Position numbers and translations under genes: made by a program
Part shown: in pieces, positions 41,271 through 55,700 of the stretch
Layout of the letters: the number at the start of each line of letters is the position of its first letter
Numbering within the stretch: position 1 is the first letter of the stretch
The notes under the pieces: generated by a model
The model's database searches: none
What the model saw: the letters and a program-made list of their open reading frames with translations, nothing else
What the model was told of the DNA's origin: nothing
Source: Manis javanica
Taxonomy: Eukaryota > Chordata > Mammalia > Pholidota > Manidae
Assembly (NCBI RefSeq): GCF_040802235.1
Contig: NC_133164.1
Coordinates: 109,820,302-109,884,301 of the forward strand
Reading direction: 5' to 3'
DNA: 64,000 bases

Positions 41271-43649
41271 GAGCTACTGCACCAGTTAAGACACATGCCA
41301 CATGACTAAATGCATTCATTTTCTCCTAGGGTGGTGATTTTTTTGAGCTCATATTGGGCAAGGGTGGATTTTTCCCAGAGAATTGTGCTCCGAGTGGTGG
41401 ATGGGTCCCTTTAGAGACTTTCTGGTTTGCCTCTGCCAGGATTCAGGGATCCCACCGGTCTTGGAGTTTGGTTAATTTCTTGGCGTGATAATCCTGCTCC
41501 TCACAGCTGTGCACATTCAAACCAGGGGAGCTGACTCTTCCCAGGAAGCTTTCATTCCCTACCAAGTCCTGGGCAGATGGCAGGCTTCCTTGCCCTTCTC
41601 TGGGCTACAGGACTGGTTTTCTAGATGTTCACAGAAGGACCAGACCTCTGAGGCCCTGCTTCAGGCACACTCGGGTCTGGCTCTTGCCCCACCTTCCTGT
41701 CTGGGCATGGGCATCTAGAAGCTGGGCACTCCGTATATTTACTTTATGGAAATCCATAGAGTTGTATGCTTATGAGGTATGCCCTTTTCTGTATGAATGT
41801 TCTATTTTAATAAAACTTTTTAAAAGGCACCCCCATGTCTTTATCTGGACTTTTCTCCCTCTAACCCCCATCCCTAACAGCTCTGGCTTTGAGACCCTCC
41901 CTCGCTTCCAACTGATGCCTAGAGATGCTCCTTTCACACTCCGCTAAGACTTGGGGGGCGAGGGGATTATATTTATCCAGTAAATCCACCTGTTTCTTTT
42001 GGAGGAGCAAGAGGTGAATAGAAGCTTCCCTGATAAAAGTGATGATTTCAGGCGAGAGGATGAAGAATGGTTCTTCATCAAGTGGAATTAGAACATAAAA
42101 GAGTAACATTGGGATATACTGAATGTGGGGAGGGGGGACACTAGGGAGGCAGAAAAGCACATGATGACCAAGAGCAAGCCATACACTTGGCCACTGCACG
42201 GGGTGTGGGAAGGCCTGGGAGACAAGGCTGAGGGCCCGTCTGCAAGTGCTAAAGGAACTGGGGCCTTGTTTGCAGGCTAATGGATCATCGGATCATCCAT
42301 AATCAAGCAGCCATGGAGGAGACTGGCCTGGTCCAGGCCGTGCTCCAGGGAAGACAGCTGAGCAAGAAGAGTGTGCAGGCGACGGCCTGTAAGAGAGGCG
42401 AGGCAAGGAGAGCTAACAGGAGACGGTGGCCACCAGAAAGAAGAAAAGCGGACAGCAACAGGTGGCTAAGGGCATACTGGCCATCAGGAGAGCGGCATCG
42501 GGGAACGCTAAGGTTTCCAGCCTTGGAGAGACCGAGAAAAAGAAACTCATAAGTCAGTAGGACAACTGTTGTGAGAAAACATGAGTGTACATTTTTACTG
42601 TCATTTTTCCACAGTTTGGTTTGGTCCCACCTGAGAGCGCTTTATGCTGTGGGAGGACTGGCAGTTACCACTGTCCAGCAGCAAGTCTGTCATCTGCACA
42701 GAAATATGGTTCAAACTAATAGTCATTCATTTTTAAAGAAACAGTTTTCTGAGAACTCATCATCTCCTTGCTAATTTGTCTTTCCTGATAGCTAATAGTT
42801 GAGCATTTCCATTTTGCTTTTGCCCACACCCTTTTGTCTTCACATAGGGAGGTGTGAAGACCTCTGGGTAAAGACTGGGGGCTGGGGTGCTGAACTCACA
42901 GATCTAACTTCACTCCCTCCCCAAAGCCCCACTAAAATGTCAATAGAGGTTTTGTTGGTGGTGGGGTTTTGTTTCTAAGCACAAACCTAAAAGGACGGAA
43001 AAAAAGAAAAGAGAACCATGTAATAGAATTTTGGAAGCTGGAAGGCAGGTGGTTAAATGGTTAATGATGTAGCAGACCCAAGAAACCCGAATCCTAAGCT
43101 GGCCATCCTAAGACAAGAACCACCCAGATTCACAGGACAGAGTCCCTAGGTGGTTCAGGACGGCCAGTGCCAGGGCCCTCTGGAGGTGGAGATGAGAGAG
43201 AGCTGCTAGAATGAGATGGAGCAAGTCTCTACCAGAAGTCTGACTGCCCAGGTGCCTCCACGGCAGCAGGTGACTGGCCCACCCACCTAGCAGCCGCCCA
43301 GAGGTCTGGTTCCTGAAGAAGTTAGAGGGCTCTGGACGGAAGTGAGCACAGAGTCACTACAGACAAGGGCAGACTTCAGGGAACGTGCTTACTGAAGGCA
43401 GAGACTCTGCTCTCTTTGCCTTTTCCTGCACAGAAGAGTCTGGAATTGACCAGCCCCGTAGGAAAAGCTACCGACATCCAGGGACTCTTTTATCCAATAT
43501 CCAGGCTACTCACCCTACATGAGGTGCACATGCCCTCCACACACACTTCCGGCATTCTAACTCCCACTTGGAATTCTCAGCAGATAACTAAGCATCACCT
43601 GGCATCTGAGGAAAGCCTTTAACAGGAAAGACAGACCCAAACAAACAGA

Positions 43650-44470
43650 AGAAAACAACATGGAGGAAACTGGGATGATGCAAAAAGAAACTTGGATAAG
43701 AGACCGTGAAGACTACTTTCTGGGACCGAACTGAGAATTAAAAAAAAAAAATCACTATGCTAACAGATATGAAAAACCCAATAGAAGGATTGGGAAAAGA
43801 CTGAGGAAAACGAAAATAGCAAGCAAAAAAATGATAAAAGAAAATTTAAAAGGAAGTCTAGTCTCTGAATAGTAGTTGCTTTAGAAAGAAAACAAACAAA
43901 AGAACAAAAGGAAGACTTTCAATAAACCAGTTTCAGGCACTTTTTCACAGCTGAAGGGGGTGACATTGAACAGATGCAAGAAATGTCATCAAATTTCAGA
44001 ACAGTGGGGACAAGCTTCTAGAATACACAGGTCCTAAAGGACCAGCTATGAGAATACTTGGGAGTTCTCTGTAGCAACACTGGAAGCCAAGGCTGCAAAA
44101 ACAGGGGAAAATGATTCTAACCCACATTTTTATATGGAGAATATGGTTCAAGGGTGGAGCTAGATTAAAAACATTTTTAGATATGCAAGGTCTCGATGAA
44201 TTTACCTTCCATGCACGCTTTCTCAGGGAAACAACTGGAGGATGTGCGCCACCCAAATGAGGAAGCGTGCCAAGTGGGGCACATGGGATACAGGCAATAG
44301 GATGTCCAACACAGAAAGGCCAAGGGATACCGAGGATGACAGTGAAACAAGATCCCAGGATAACAACTGTGTTCCAAGATCAGAGGGTGATTAGTTCAGA
44401 TTAGAGCAGACAGAGGCTCCAGGAGAAGCTTCTATGGACGATGTTAACTTAGGGCTGCCTGTTCTTCACC
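43650..44470 (+). repeat. Old LINE-like sequence, family uncertain
   Basis: The stretch (atgcaaggtctc, gaatttaccttccatgcac, gaggatgtgcgccaccc) resembles a dispersed mammalian repeat I have seen many times, probably from an old LINE. Frames are broken. Confidence 0.4.
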
Positions 44471-44659
44471 TAATCACCACATAAGTAACAATCCATGAGG
44501 CAGGAAAACACCTTTCAGCATGAGAGAAAAAGTCATTTAATTGACCAGCGATGACCAAATGCTATTACAGTATTTGTACATCATAACGCCCCTTCTTTCT
44601 GCCTGGGAGGGCTGAATGAAATACACTGATTCTAGTTTTAAAATAATTCAAGATTTGGA

Positions 44660-44840
44660 GTTTCGAAGTTCATTCTGCTACTCTCTGACTGTGCAGCTTT
44701 AGGCATGTTTCTTAACCTTTCTCAGCCATTATCTCAGGGACAATAGGGCGAATGCAAATGACCTAGGAAGTTACTGTGAGGATTAAAGCACATGATTGTA
44801 CGTGACCGGATACAAAGCTTACAGCACTCATGGCAGCTAT
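44660..44840 (+). repeat. MIR SINE
   Basis: Shows ctactctctgactgtgcagc, cttaacctttctcagcc and ttactgtgaggattaaagca in MIR order. Confidence 0.7.
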
Positions 44841-45649
44841 AATTTTGAGAATGTATCCATATGCATTGAAAGCTGAATGGAAGCACATGCAGTGTTTCTG
44901 TAGCCATTGGTCAACATTGGTAAACAGTCTCAGCCTTGCCCCAATTATCCCATTTCAATTATAGAGACTAATGAGAAATAACTTGAGGACGACAAGGATA
45001 ACAGAAGCTTTAAGGTTGAGTTTAGAAATAGGAGGGAGTTATTCAGTGACCATCAACCTTACTTAGGGACAGCCACACCCGGGTCGCTTTAAAAACCACT
45101 CTGGGCCACATGCATGAGATTTGCTACTCATTGTGCTCAAGACTGTTGGCCTCATGTCACCATAACCTTAACTCCCTTATCCCCACCTAATCCCACAGCT
45201 CTCTCAGGATTTAAAACTTGACTCATTTACACAATTAAAATTTAAGCTGAGTCTAATCTTATCACCTAAATTCTGATCAAATGAACTGCTTGGTTGAAAC
45301 CAATTAGAGCTCATTCACATTCTTACAAATATTTTTTATTTAAAGATACAAGCCAAATATACTTCAAATGCTCCATTTCCATTTTTCATTTAATTGCAAA
45401 ATAGGATATAATCTAATGCGCCCAAAAATAACACTAAAAAGATTACAGAAAGGATGTAACTAGAACCCACATCTAATTTTAAAGTCATTCCATCCCATTA
45501 CATAATTTTAGTAATAACTACTAAATTTAGTAATATCTCATTTTGTATATACACATCATGAAAAATAAAGATTAAAAAATGCAAAAGGCATGAATTGGTG
45601 TGAGACAAAGCTGTTAAGCTTAAAAAAAAATAAAGCCCGCAAAGTTTTT

Positions 45650-46627
45650 ATGTGTGTCCATTTATTGATTGCCAGGAATACAGCCTATTGAGAATACATG
45701 ACATGCATTTTGGGGGAGAAATTAACCAAATCTGAAATGAAGCCATTCAATAACCCTGCTGAGAGTTAATAAGGTAGCAGAGATTAGATATAAGGACACA
45801 GTGTGGGATGACTTAAGCAGCCACTTACAGTTGTCATTAAGATTCCAGCTGCAAATTCTTTTGGAATTATTTATTCTTAATTAATTAGGAACGACCAGGA
45901 GAGAGGAAATCTTTACTCTCACCTCTGCCTCTTTAGCCTCTACTAGAGCTAGGAAGGATGCTGTTCATTAAAAATACCAGAATTTTGCTCTTAGTTCAAA
46001 TTGTTTAAGACAATTCTATTCTTTCAAAGTCTGTCATTATCAACCAGGTATGCCTTAGAATTATAAGCAGCTATACAGATTTAGAAAAGATCAATAACTG
46101 ACACAAAAGACTATATTTGATTTCAGTATCTACTGTTGAATTGTACTCTACTACTAGCAGATTTTTACATCATATTGTCAATTTTCTCCCAAGATGTCTA
46201 TTTTAATTCACTGACACAATAAAATTATATAAATTAAAGAATTCCAGTTAAACTTAAGAGGACAGAAAGATTAAGTTACTGGAATGTCTTAGTCCATAAT
46301 TACAAATTAATTATATATGGTATATGGAACACAAAGATTATAACATATAATTGGATATAATGTTGAAATGTACAGGTATATGCCACATATTTCCCCCAAA
46401 CTGTGTGACAGGTATTTTTTCTTAAAATGACACCATCAATGTCACTTGACATTCAAATGATTTGGATTGGTTTTTGGGGTAGTGGAAACAGAAAAGAAAA
46501 AGAGACCAGAAACAGATACACTCCAATAGAATAAAAAGGGGAGAATTTTGGTTTTTAATTTTTTTAAATAGGCAGTCTGTCCCTTTCATGAACGATATTC
46601 TTCCCTTAATACTGTAGGAGGGACGAG
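45650..46627 (-). other. NARS1: NARS1 3' UTR, extent uncertain
   Basis: AT-rich sequence after the NARS1 stop. Candidate signals on the minus strand are ATTAAA at 46559-46554 and 46207-46202 and AATAAA at 45875-45870 and 45666-45661. Which is used cannot be read from sequence alone. Confidence 0.4.
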
Positions 46628-46759
46628 TTACGGCTTGCAGCGCTGGACAAACCGAGGGTATAAGCATACATCTCGGATGTGATACCTATTAAGAATCCAG
46701 GTTAAGAATCGTTCTAAGCCCAAGCCATATCCTCCATGAGGACACGTGCCATATTTTCT
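46628..46759 (-). CDS. NARS1: NARS1 exon 15 (terminal coding exon, codons 506-548 plus stop)
   Basis: 132 bp, acceptor AAACAG, stop TAA at 46630-46628. It carries motif 3 ([11 protein letters not shown], Arg522) and the C-terminus RFVQRCKP. Arg534 and Arg545, sites of human disease variants as I recall, are conserved. Confidence 0.98.
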   Translation of the reverse strand, partial: RKYGTCPHGGYGLGLERFLTWILNRYHIRDVCLYPRFVQRCKP

Positions 46760-49700
46760 CTGTTTAAAAAAGAGAGAGAGAGATAATTGCTTAAAGTTTT
46801 GTCTAAAATAGTTACAATTTACTTACTGTGAAATGAGTTAGCTTATTGTGGTTATGGTTTCAACCCTTAATCTACATGACTTCATGGACCACAAGTGAAG
46901 AAATAATTTGCTATGAAAAATAAACCAGGGATTCAGTGCCACCCTGGAAAGGAGAGATTGCAAACTTTTATACTAAGTGAGTATCTCTTTAACCAGAGGA
47001 AAATCAAAGTAGCACTAGATATTGGTAGGATCTGATGACAAACTTAAAAACCCAGTGGCAATGAGCAAAGCCAGTAGTTAAACAGGTTTTCAAATGAAAT
47101 TAACATATTACTGGCCAAAGACAAAACTAGCAATATTCATATGCCACATTATCAGAACCATGAAACTGAACACAGCTCACTGAAATACCAAAGTCTCATG
47201 CTGAATCCCTCCTTTTAAAAACTTCGATTATACAGAACTATAACCACAAAAAAGTTTTAAAGAATATTAAAAATAATTTTGTTTTTACCTGATCTGTGTA
47301 CCAGTAATAAGGAGTAGGGTCAATTCCTTCCCTTTTGTAACCTGCCAGAATCTCTTCACTATCCCAGATGCGCATCGAGCCTCCCACAATCTCACCAACA
47401 TTGGGCATCAACACGTCAACCTTTAAAAAAGTGTACAGTTACTACCAGGCTATCAGTGAAGGCACTGATCCAGAGTTTAAATGGAAGTCACACTTACGCT
47501 CCTACAGCTAAAGGAGCACTAAGATCATGTACAATTAAAATGTTATTTAAATTCTGTAATCTAACAAGGTATGTTAAACCCAATTTAGAGAGCAATATGT
47601 ACTTCATACCCTAACGGAATATTCATCAGAGCTGTATCTTATTCTAATGACAGTCCCCACCCCCTTTAAAAGCAAAATTACTATCTGAATCACAAACTGA
47701 CAGATTCAGTAAGGCGGGGATCCTCAGGACATCGCTGCATATAGAAGGACTTGATCTCTACAGGAAATCGACACAGCAAGATTGGCTCATTAATGGTGTC
47801 CGTCATCAGTCTCTCAGGAGCTTCTGGGATATCCTGAGGTTAAACATGACTTCATTAACATTTACAACTTGAAATGCAATGAGATAGAAGCAGCTCTTCC
47901 ACCCAGTGGAGCCCTTGTCTTCTTAATACAACACAGTAGAGAACACACACCCGCCCATAACCCATACACACGGGTGGAAGGGTTAGTTTCTTTCAAAAAC
48001 AAACACATTAAAAACCTCACATGCAGTTGCTAAAATAACTGTGAAAAGACCTGCCTCCTACAGTATCTCTCAAGGGCCATGCTGCTTGAGAAATGAAAAC
48101 CCAAAAACCACCCAAGCCATTATCACTGTGACTAAACACTGCTCAGTTATTTTTTTTTCAGGGGCCAGTTTTATCTAGCTCTGAAGCAAGTGTGGGCCAC
48201 TCAGTCCCCCAAGACATAAGATAATCAGTGAATACTCCAGAACATCATTGATCTACACACCAAGTACGTTATTAATAACACCAATCTTTAAACTCTGCTG
48301 TTACCTGGACTTCTTTCCTGTTATAATAAATCTATACACCTTCAATGGTAATAAGACATGGTCATAAGACAAATAACCAGTGTCAAAGCTCAATGTAACC
48401 ACGCCTGGAAATGGGAGATGATGATGAATTAAGTTAATCTGTTTCTTTCTCAAAACACCCTTCAGTAAACCACACATAAATTCAAGTTAAAACTGAAAAC
48501 TCTTGTCCTGAATTGGAAAACTCATTGATTTGTTTAATGTAAGAATTGAAATGGTCCTTAGCAATCACCTGGCACGGCTGTTTTCAAGCTTCAAAATAAG
48601 CAGAAAAGCTCTGGGCTCTTGGTTTTTATCTGCTTTAGGTACTAGACTTCTGTGTAAGATTTAATTAGGAGAAAAGGGGTCTTACTGCACATTCTAAAAA
48701 GTTTGAAGACCATCCTCATTATATGGGATAACAATGGTGTGAAGGGTAAATGCTGGCATCCAGCGCTTCCTGTGCCACGCACCCTGCTAGGCACTGAGCT
48801 CATGACTCCTCACGACTTTGCAAATGGACGTTACCTCCAAGGTAGATACAGAACCAGACGGCAGGGTCACTGGCCCTCAGTTATACAGCAGTAAGGACAG
48901 AGGTGGGGAGCTAAGCCCACCTGGGGGGCATTCCTACTCTGAAGCTTGTGTTCTTTCCACTCAATCACACTACTTTTCTAAGTATTAGGTAAAAACAGTT
49001 CTCAAGTTTTCAGTACAAATTTTGTTGTTATACATCATCAACTGACTGAAACAGTATGAGAATTTATAAAGGTCTAGTATACTTACTGTTTGCCATCTCT
49101 ATAAATTCCTTCTAAAAACAAAACTCTAACTAGCAGTAGTTATTCATATTTCATCTGTAAAACAGATTTGCAAATAACTATGTATGGAGCGGTAAAATGT
49201 ACAGAGCAGAGGGCTTAGGAAAATGTTGATCTATATCCCCGATGTTTGTTAGGAGGGTGGTCCCAAGCAAAACAGACAGATGCTCAGTTTAGCTGGGGCA
49301 TCAGGCTACCTTTCCCATTAAGTCATTCTCTCTTGGTTTTGCATTTTAGCCAATGGCTATTTTCTTCTTTGAATCTCTTCCACATGAAGGATTTTTAACT
49401 CACTGTTCTGGGGGAGGAATCTTTTTCGGAAAAGTCAGATACTTTCTCCAGAAAAACAAAACAAATATATACACATAACAGTATTTTGCATATAATTTCA
49501 AAGTCCACAACTTCCTGAAGTATCCTGCCAGCCTAGAGAATTACAACTAGAGCTTTTAAGTCAAGACCCAGATTAATGATGGAAGAAGAGGAAAGCAAAG
49601 GATGAGATATGAAGACTAAAAACTTGCTAATACTTACTGAGCACTACAGAACACTTTGAGCACTGTTCTAAGGCTTACTCTATGTCTACTGACTCAATGA

Positions 49701-52700
49701 ATCCTCAAATAACCCCAAGGGTTTGATAACAAGAAGATGCCTCCTGCATTACTGGTTAATTAACCAGAAGTAGCAGTCCACTTAAGCACAATACAACTTC
49801 TGAAACAAAGATTAGAAAGGAAACCATACTTCTCCAAATTCATAGAAAGTTCCATCTTCTTTCTTTATATTGTGTTCTTTTAGCCAAACAATAGCATCTG
49901 AGTAGTTCATCCGTTTGAAAGGCCGTTTGGGGGGCTTAAAGTTCTACAGCAGAAAGGAAAATGGAGTGTACATAAAGAAATCACTAACACTAAAATTGCC
50001 ACTTTAAGGAAAAGTATTTACTATTATTGTAAAACATTATTTCAGTCTAGAAAAAAAATGACATCCTAAAGATGAAAAACATATATAAACCTCCTCTCAC
50101 ATAGGTTAAAATATTATGAAATTATTGATAATTGACTAGTATCAAATTTTAGTCTTGAAAATATTAGTCCAAAATGGATGAAAGGAGGTCAAAAGGCACA
50201 AACTTCCAGTTACAAAATAAACTAAGTTCTGGGGTGTAATACACAGCATGGTGACTACAGTTAAGGATACTGCATTATAAATTTGAAAGTTGCTAACAGA
50301 GTTGATATTAAAACGTTGCATCATAAAGAAAAAAAGTTTAACTATGTGTGGTGATGGACGTTACCTAGACTTTTTAAGGTGATCATAGTATATACAAGTA
50401 TCTCATTATGTTGTACACCTGAAACTAATAATAACACTATACATCAATTATATCTCAAAACTTATCTATATATATCACTTTTTCGAAGCTCACCAAGCCA
50501 TTAAATCTATAAAAACTGAGGGTGAAGCCTTCGTTGCCTTCCAAAGGAGTCATCATTTCCTTTTTCCATAAAATACTACACCTACCGGGTTGAGGTCATA
50601 CACTATGCTTGCTGCAGGTGATTTCAAGACTCTGTCTACCACATCACAAACCAAGTCCTCCAATCGGTCTAGGAGCTCCTCAAAGGTCAGGAAAGGGCAC
50701 TCTGCTTCCACGTGAGTGTATCTGGAAGAATGAGACACTGGCTTGGAGCTGCTCTTCTCTTCTACTGAGTTTCTCTCAAGCAAGCGTTTAACTTTGGAAA
50801 ACTGTCCAGAAAGGTAATATTCTAACACTGCTAACCAACTCCCCAGTCTGCAAATTAGTTTCAGATCCTCCTCCACTTCCCCTCTTTAAATAGTGATTTC
50901 TTATTTATTCCTTAATACATAAGAATCAAGTCAAAGTGAAAGAACAGACCTTAGGTAGCTATGGCCTAAGAGGCAAACTTTTCACATGGTTTCCATTCAT
51001 TTATTCAATTGCCCTTCATATATCCTCTTAACGTATCCAAACTTTTAACATTGACATCACTTGCCTATATAAAGATTGCTTCTCTAAACATATTTTCCTA
51101 AAAAGTTTTAAATACAAATAAAAAAACAATTCGGTACTCAGCCAGGTGCCTTCGTGTTCTGGACTGTTCGGCCCTGTATGACTGTGCAATACAAAAAACA
51201 TCTCCCAGAGCTGGAATGCAGGTCTCCAAGTACAGCTGAGAGGACTGAGTCAAAAATGCCTCTTCCCCAAAGTAGTCGAGCTTGAAGAGTGTAGCACCAC
51301 CTTCTACTTGTGTTTGCACTAATGTTGGTGGAGTAACCTGTTCCAATGGAAATAAGGAATAAATAAATGCCTGCCATGAGCACCCCATGCACATTTAAAA
51401 ATGGCAAAAGGTATCGTCTGCAAAAGATGAGTGCACACTTACTTCACAGTACCCCCTATCAAAGAAGTGATCTCTAAAGCACCTGGTGACCATGGAACGT
51501 GCTTTTAGGATTTTGGACATGTTTTCTCCTCGAATCATCATGTGTCTGTTGTTGAGCTGTACATCAACATCAGACTCTTCGTTGATCAAGTTATCAGCTC
51601 CTCCAGCTGGGGCCAACCCCATCAGTTCCCAGAAGTCACAACTCAGCTCATGACCCCCTGGAGCCTAAATTTTTAAGAAGGGGGCGGGGAGAAAGAAAGA
51701 AGAGAGAAGGAAACAAAAAATTAACATTATTAAGGATTTTAATTTATGTCAAAATTTTTGATGAGCTGATATTTCTAAGAAACTCAACATTATTAGCCTA
51801 TCCATCTAAACACAAAAACCTAAATAATGCAATTTTATATTGATTTTTTTATATTCAGTATTCCTTTCAGAGTAAATATACACCTACACAATTTTTAAAA
51901 AACAGAAAAGCACAACCTAGAATATAAACTATAATTTCACCAGTCGAGTAACTGCTAACGATTGTTAACATTTGGCATATTATTTCTAGCCTTTGCCCAA
52001 TAATTTAAGATAACAGATTACCCCACTGAAAAACTCCTTAGATGCAAAGGCTTTAGTAAAAGCTATTTCTCTTTGGAATAGATACATAGTAAAAATTCAA
52101 ATTCTTCCTATTAATTCCATTAAAAGCAATTCATTTTAGAAGCCACACATCATGGAAAATATAATTATCTTGATACCAAACTGGATAGCAGGTAACATCA
52201 TGACGATGACTCCAACTGGCAATCACTTCACTTCCAGGGAAAGCTGAGTGACCTTGGGTCAGATATTCATTCTTAACGTAGGTTCTTTTACCTGAACCTT
52301 GGAAGACCCTCTTTTGTTAGTATTTCTAGCCTATTAGGAGAACTCCCAGGGCTCCCTCTAGTGGATATGTCACATTTGTTTGTTTTCTTTGCCAGTCAAC
52401 AAATAAAATCACACTAGTTACTTGAGCAATAATTACCAACTAACTGTAACTGGCCTAAGTTATGTGCCTGTTAGCTGGAGAACAAACAACTCTCTGAATA
52501 GCAGAGCTGTATTTACTTTTTTAAAAAGAAGCTTTCAAATTCTCTTCATAAAGTTTCAGATTTAGAGGTTCTTTCCCAAAATTTTTTGGGAAGACTAAGT
52601 TTTACTTCCACTTAACTGAAAAATTACTGACAGACCCATGGCAAAGTGGCTTTATTTTCACCCAAGAGGATTACTTAGGAATTCTGTAAGGTTGGAAGTC

Positions 52701-55700
52701 CCTGAAGTACTATCAGATGAGCTGTACGGTGTACATACTTCACCAGAAAAGCCGATTAAATTTCACAAGCACATTACATTTGTGTATTTATTTGCCAATA
52801 CCAAAGATACAAATAAAGACCCTGGAAAATAAACACTTATTCACCCAATGAGGAATTTGGTCCACTCACCTGCTTGCCCTTTGGGGTAAGATTTAGCATT
52901 CCATACACTGCAACACTACTCTCGGTGGACAAGAGGAGTCCATTGTAACACTGACACTAGGAGAAGATCAAAGTTCAAATTTAGTTTTTCACATGTACAC
53001 TAGTATATCCTAAGGTATAGAAAGCAAAGGGGATTACTTGCAAACAAGTTATCTGTCCCAAACTAGTAAAATAAGTTGGCTAGCAACTTTCAATATTAAT
53101 AAAGAACAGCTATTTTTGTGAAAGATTTATCTATGTAGAGCTACACATGTATGTAAATACACACTTAACCTACAGACATATGCATAAGGTCACTAGCTCA
53201 CGTCTTTTAAAAATATCTGGACAGTTTGTTTTCTTTAAAATTCATACTGTTAAAATAATATATAGATTATGATGAGCAATACTTCCTAAAATCATTAGAA
53301 AAGTGGTAAGGAACTTTATAATGGAGGGATTGGGCTAACAATACCTGACCCCACCCCCATTACAGAATCATTCAAAAAAGGGCAACTGAACATTATGTGC
53401 TTTGTGATGTGATCCCAGTGGAAAAATACAGCATTGCCTATAAAGCAGTTTTGCTAAAAAAAAAAACAACAACAACGAAGAACCACCTGAATCTGATCAG
53501 ACCTAACGTGCAACTTCTAAGAAATACAGAGGTTAGAGGAACATGTTAAATGACATCTCAGGATGCAACTGACCAAATCCAGAATGTAAGAAGTCCCAAC
53601 GGACAAACAGCCAGGTTTTTTCCAACAAATAAATGGGGGCAAGTGTTGGAGCAGAAAAGAGAATGAAAAGGGAGAACTATTATAGATTAAAAGAAATTTC
53701 AGAGATGTGTCAACTGAATGCAATGTGTAGATCTTGTTTGAATCCTTATTCAAACCAACCAACTATAAAAAGACATAAATCAACTGGGAGAATTTGGACA
53801 TTTAGGAGCTATGTTAATGTAGGGGAGGGTGATAATGATAATATGGTTTATATTAAAGATATTATTTCTTGGAGATTCACATCTAAGTATATTTATATGA
53901 AAATGACATGCTGTCTGGGAGGTAAAAGGGGGTCAGCAGTAACGCCAAACTAGCCATGTATCAGTCGTTACTTGTTATGGACTTAGTGTTTGTGTCCTCC
54001 CAAAATTCATGTTGAACGCTTCCCCACCACAATGCGATGGTATTAGGGAACAGGGATTCAGGGAGAGAGGGAATAGGGTTAGACGAGGTCACAGGGGGAA
54101 GACCCTGGGACTGGGATCAGTGCCCTCCTAAGAGTCACAGGAGGTCTGCTCCCTCCTCTGCTCTGCGAGGATGCAGCAGGAGTCGGCAGTCTGAACCTGA
54201 AGAGGACTCACCGGAACTCCTGCATGCTTCCAGCCTCTCGAACTGCGAGAAATAACTTCCTGTTGTTTATAAGCCGCCCAGGCTATGGTATTTTGTTACA
54301 GCAGCCCTAACTCAGACGTTACTCAGGCTGGGTGATAAGAATGTCAAGTTTCTTCACCATTCTATTTTTAATACATTGGAAATTTTCCATAACAGCTTAG
54401 CATATGTATACAGATCCTAAAATTCCCAAAACTAACAAAAAGGAACCTACTGAAAAAATATAATTTTCAGCCATATCTTAGAAAATATTTACCAAATCAT
54501 CCGATAAGACACACTGAAGATAACCTGTACCATCTCGCAGCACCAGAAACATTAAATTCTTTCCTGAAGATGAGAAAGAGAAATTCAGCCAGACTGTTTC
54601 AAAGCACTTAAAAGTACTTTCTCATAATTTAATCTCATATAAAGGAGACTCCCAGATAAGACATTAAAATGTTCAAACCTCCCATGTGGCCCCCATCCTC
54701 TGCAGGGTCCACCAATAACATCACTGCTCAGTATTGCAAAGCATTGTACCTTCTTCACTGTACTTTCAAGTCCTAAGCGATCCTCATGGTCCACATGACC
54801 GTGGGAAATCAAGAGAGCAAGCTACGTGAGATGAGGGCTTACGTCTAAGTCACCGTGAATGCTCTACAGCACCCAGGCATGTAACCCCGGGCACCCAGCG
54901 GCAGGAGCACAAACGCTGCCACATAGCATCACTCCTTTTCTTTTTCATGCCCCATCTCTTTTTACGAAGGATTTGATAACCATTTATAATAAAAAGTAGG
55001 TAATACAATAACAGAAAGAGAAAGCAAAACATCAGGACCAAGAGGGAGGCAGGAGGAAAATAAACTAATTATAAAAGTCAATACGACCACCATAAATAAG
55101 TTTCAGATTTGGCTCTGCCCTTCTGTAATACATGCCCTGCTTTTCATTTAAATAATTAAACTCAATGAGGCAAATATTTACTAGATAACCTCCTGATCTC
55201 TGTGGCTGCTTACAGTTACATAATTAGATGCTTACATCTAAGTAATTTTTAAACTTTTAGTAGTCATAAAGTAAGAACAAATTTAGGATATAAACCACTA
55301 TCTCCTTGGAAAAGCTAGCATCCAAACACAAAAAGAATCCCAAAGTGAATGTTTCTATGTTCTTTAATTATGACCAAGGATATTTAAAACGAAAAAGAGA
55401 GAACAGAAAAGCTTTATTATTCACCTTGCCTACGCAGCCTGTGGACCCAGCCAAACACCTTTACTCTTTGGCCTCTATAACCTTCTAATGCATGAATCTT
55501 CACCTGTCAAGTTAAAAGAAATAATATTTGACCAATAATGTCAATTTATTGCATGTCAATTTTTCCACCAATATTAGACGACCGGTAGTAAAGTGTTAAA
55601 GATTTACAAAGAGTGCAGAACCACCAAGAGTCACTCAACTGCAGGCCAGAAGCAAAAAATTCCACCATACTGGAGTGGGTAAAAAATAAAAATAAAAAGA

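Larger units (their letters stand above)
37721..45650. other. Intergenic DNA between FECH promoter and NARS1 3' end
   Basis: No exon recognised. It is occupied by L2 pieces (38222-38530; 40200-40657 and 41094-41270), a solo MaLR-type LTR (40658-41088), LINE-like sequence at about 43650-44470 and a MIR (44660-44840). An AATAAA at 41809-41814 (plus) ends a stretch at 41380-41820 that could be an LTR relic; I cannot name it. Confidence 0.6.
47834..49829 (-). other. NARS1 intron 12
   Basis: 2 kb. Contains two reverse MIRs (48755-48970, 49620-49720) and otherwise AT-rich sequence without features. Confidence 0.65.

Noticed and set aside
42280..42552. 90-codon Arg-rich plus-strand frame between FECH and NARS1
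   Set aside because: No family resemblance, no matching splice sites, and its basic composition follows from AG-rich DNA.
51395..51622. ORF start at 51622 taken as a separate small gene
   Set aside because: It is the interior of NARS1 exon 9; the frame continues upstream to the acceptor at 51664 and ends by reading through the exon 9 donor.
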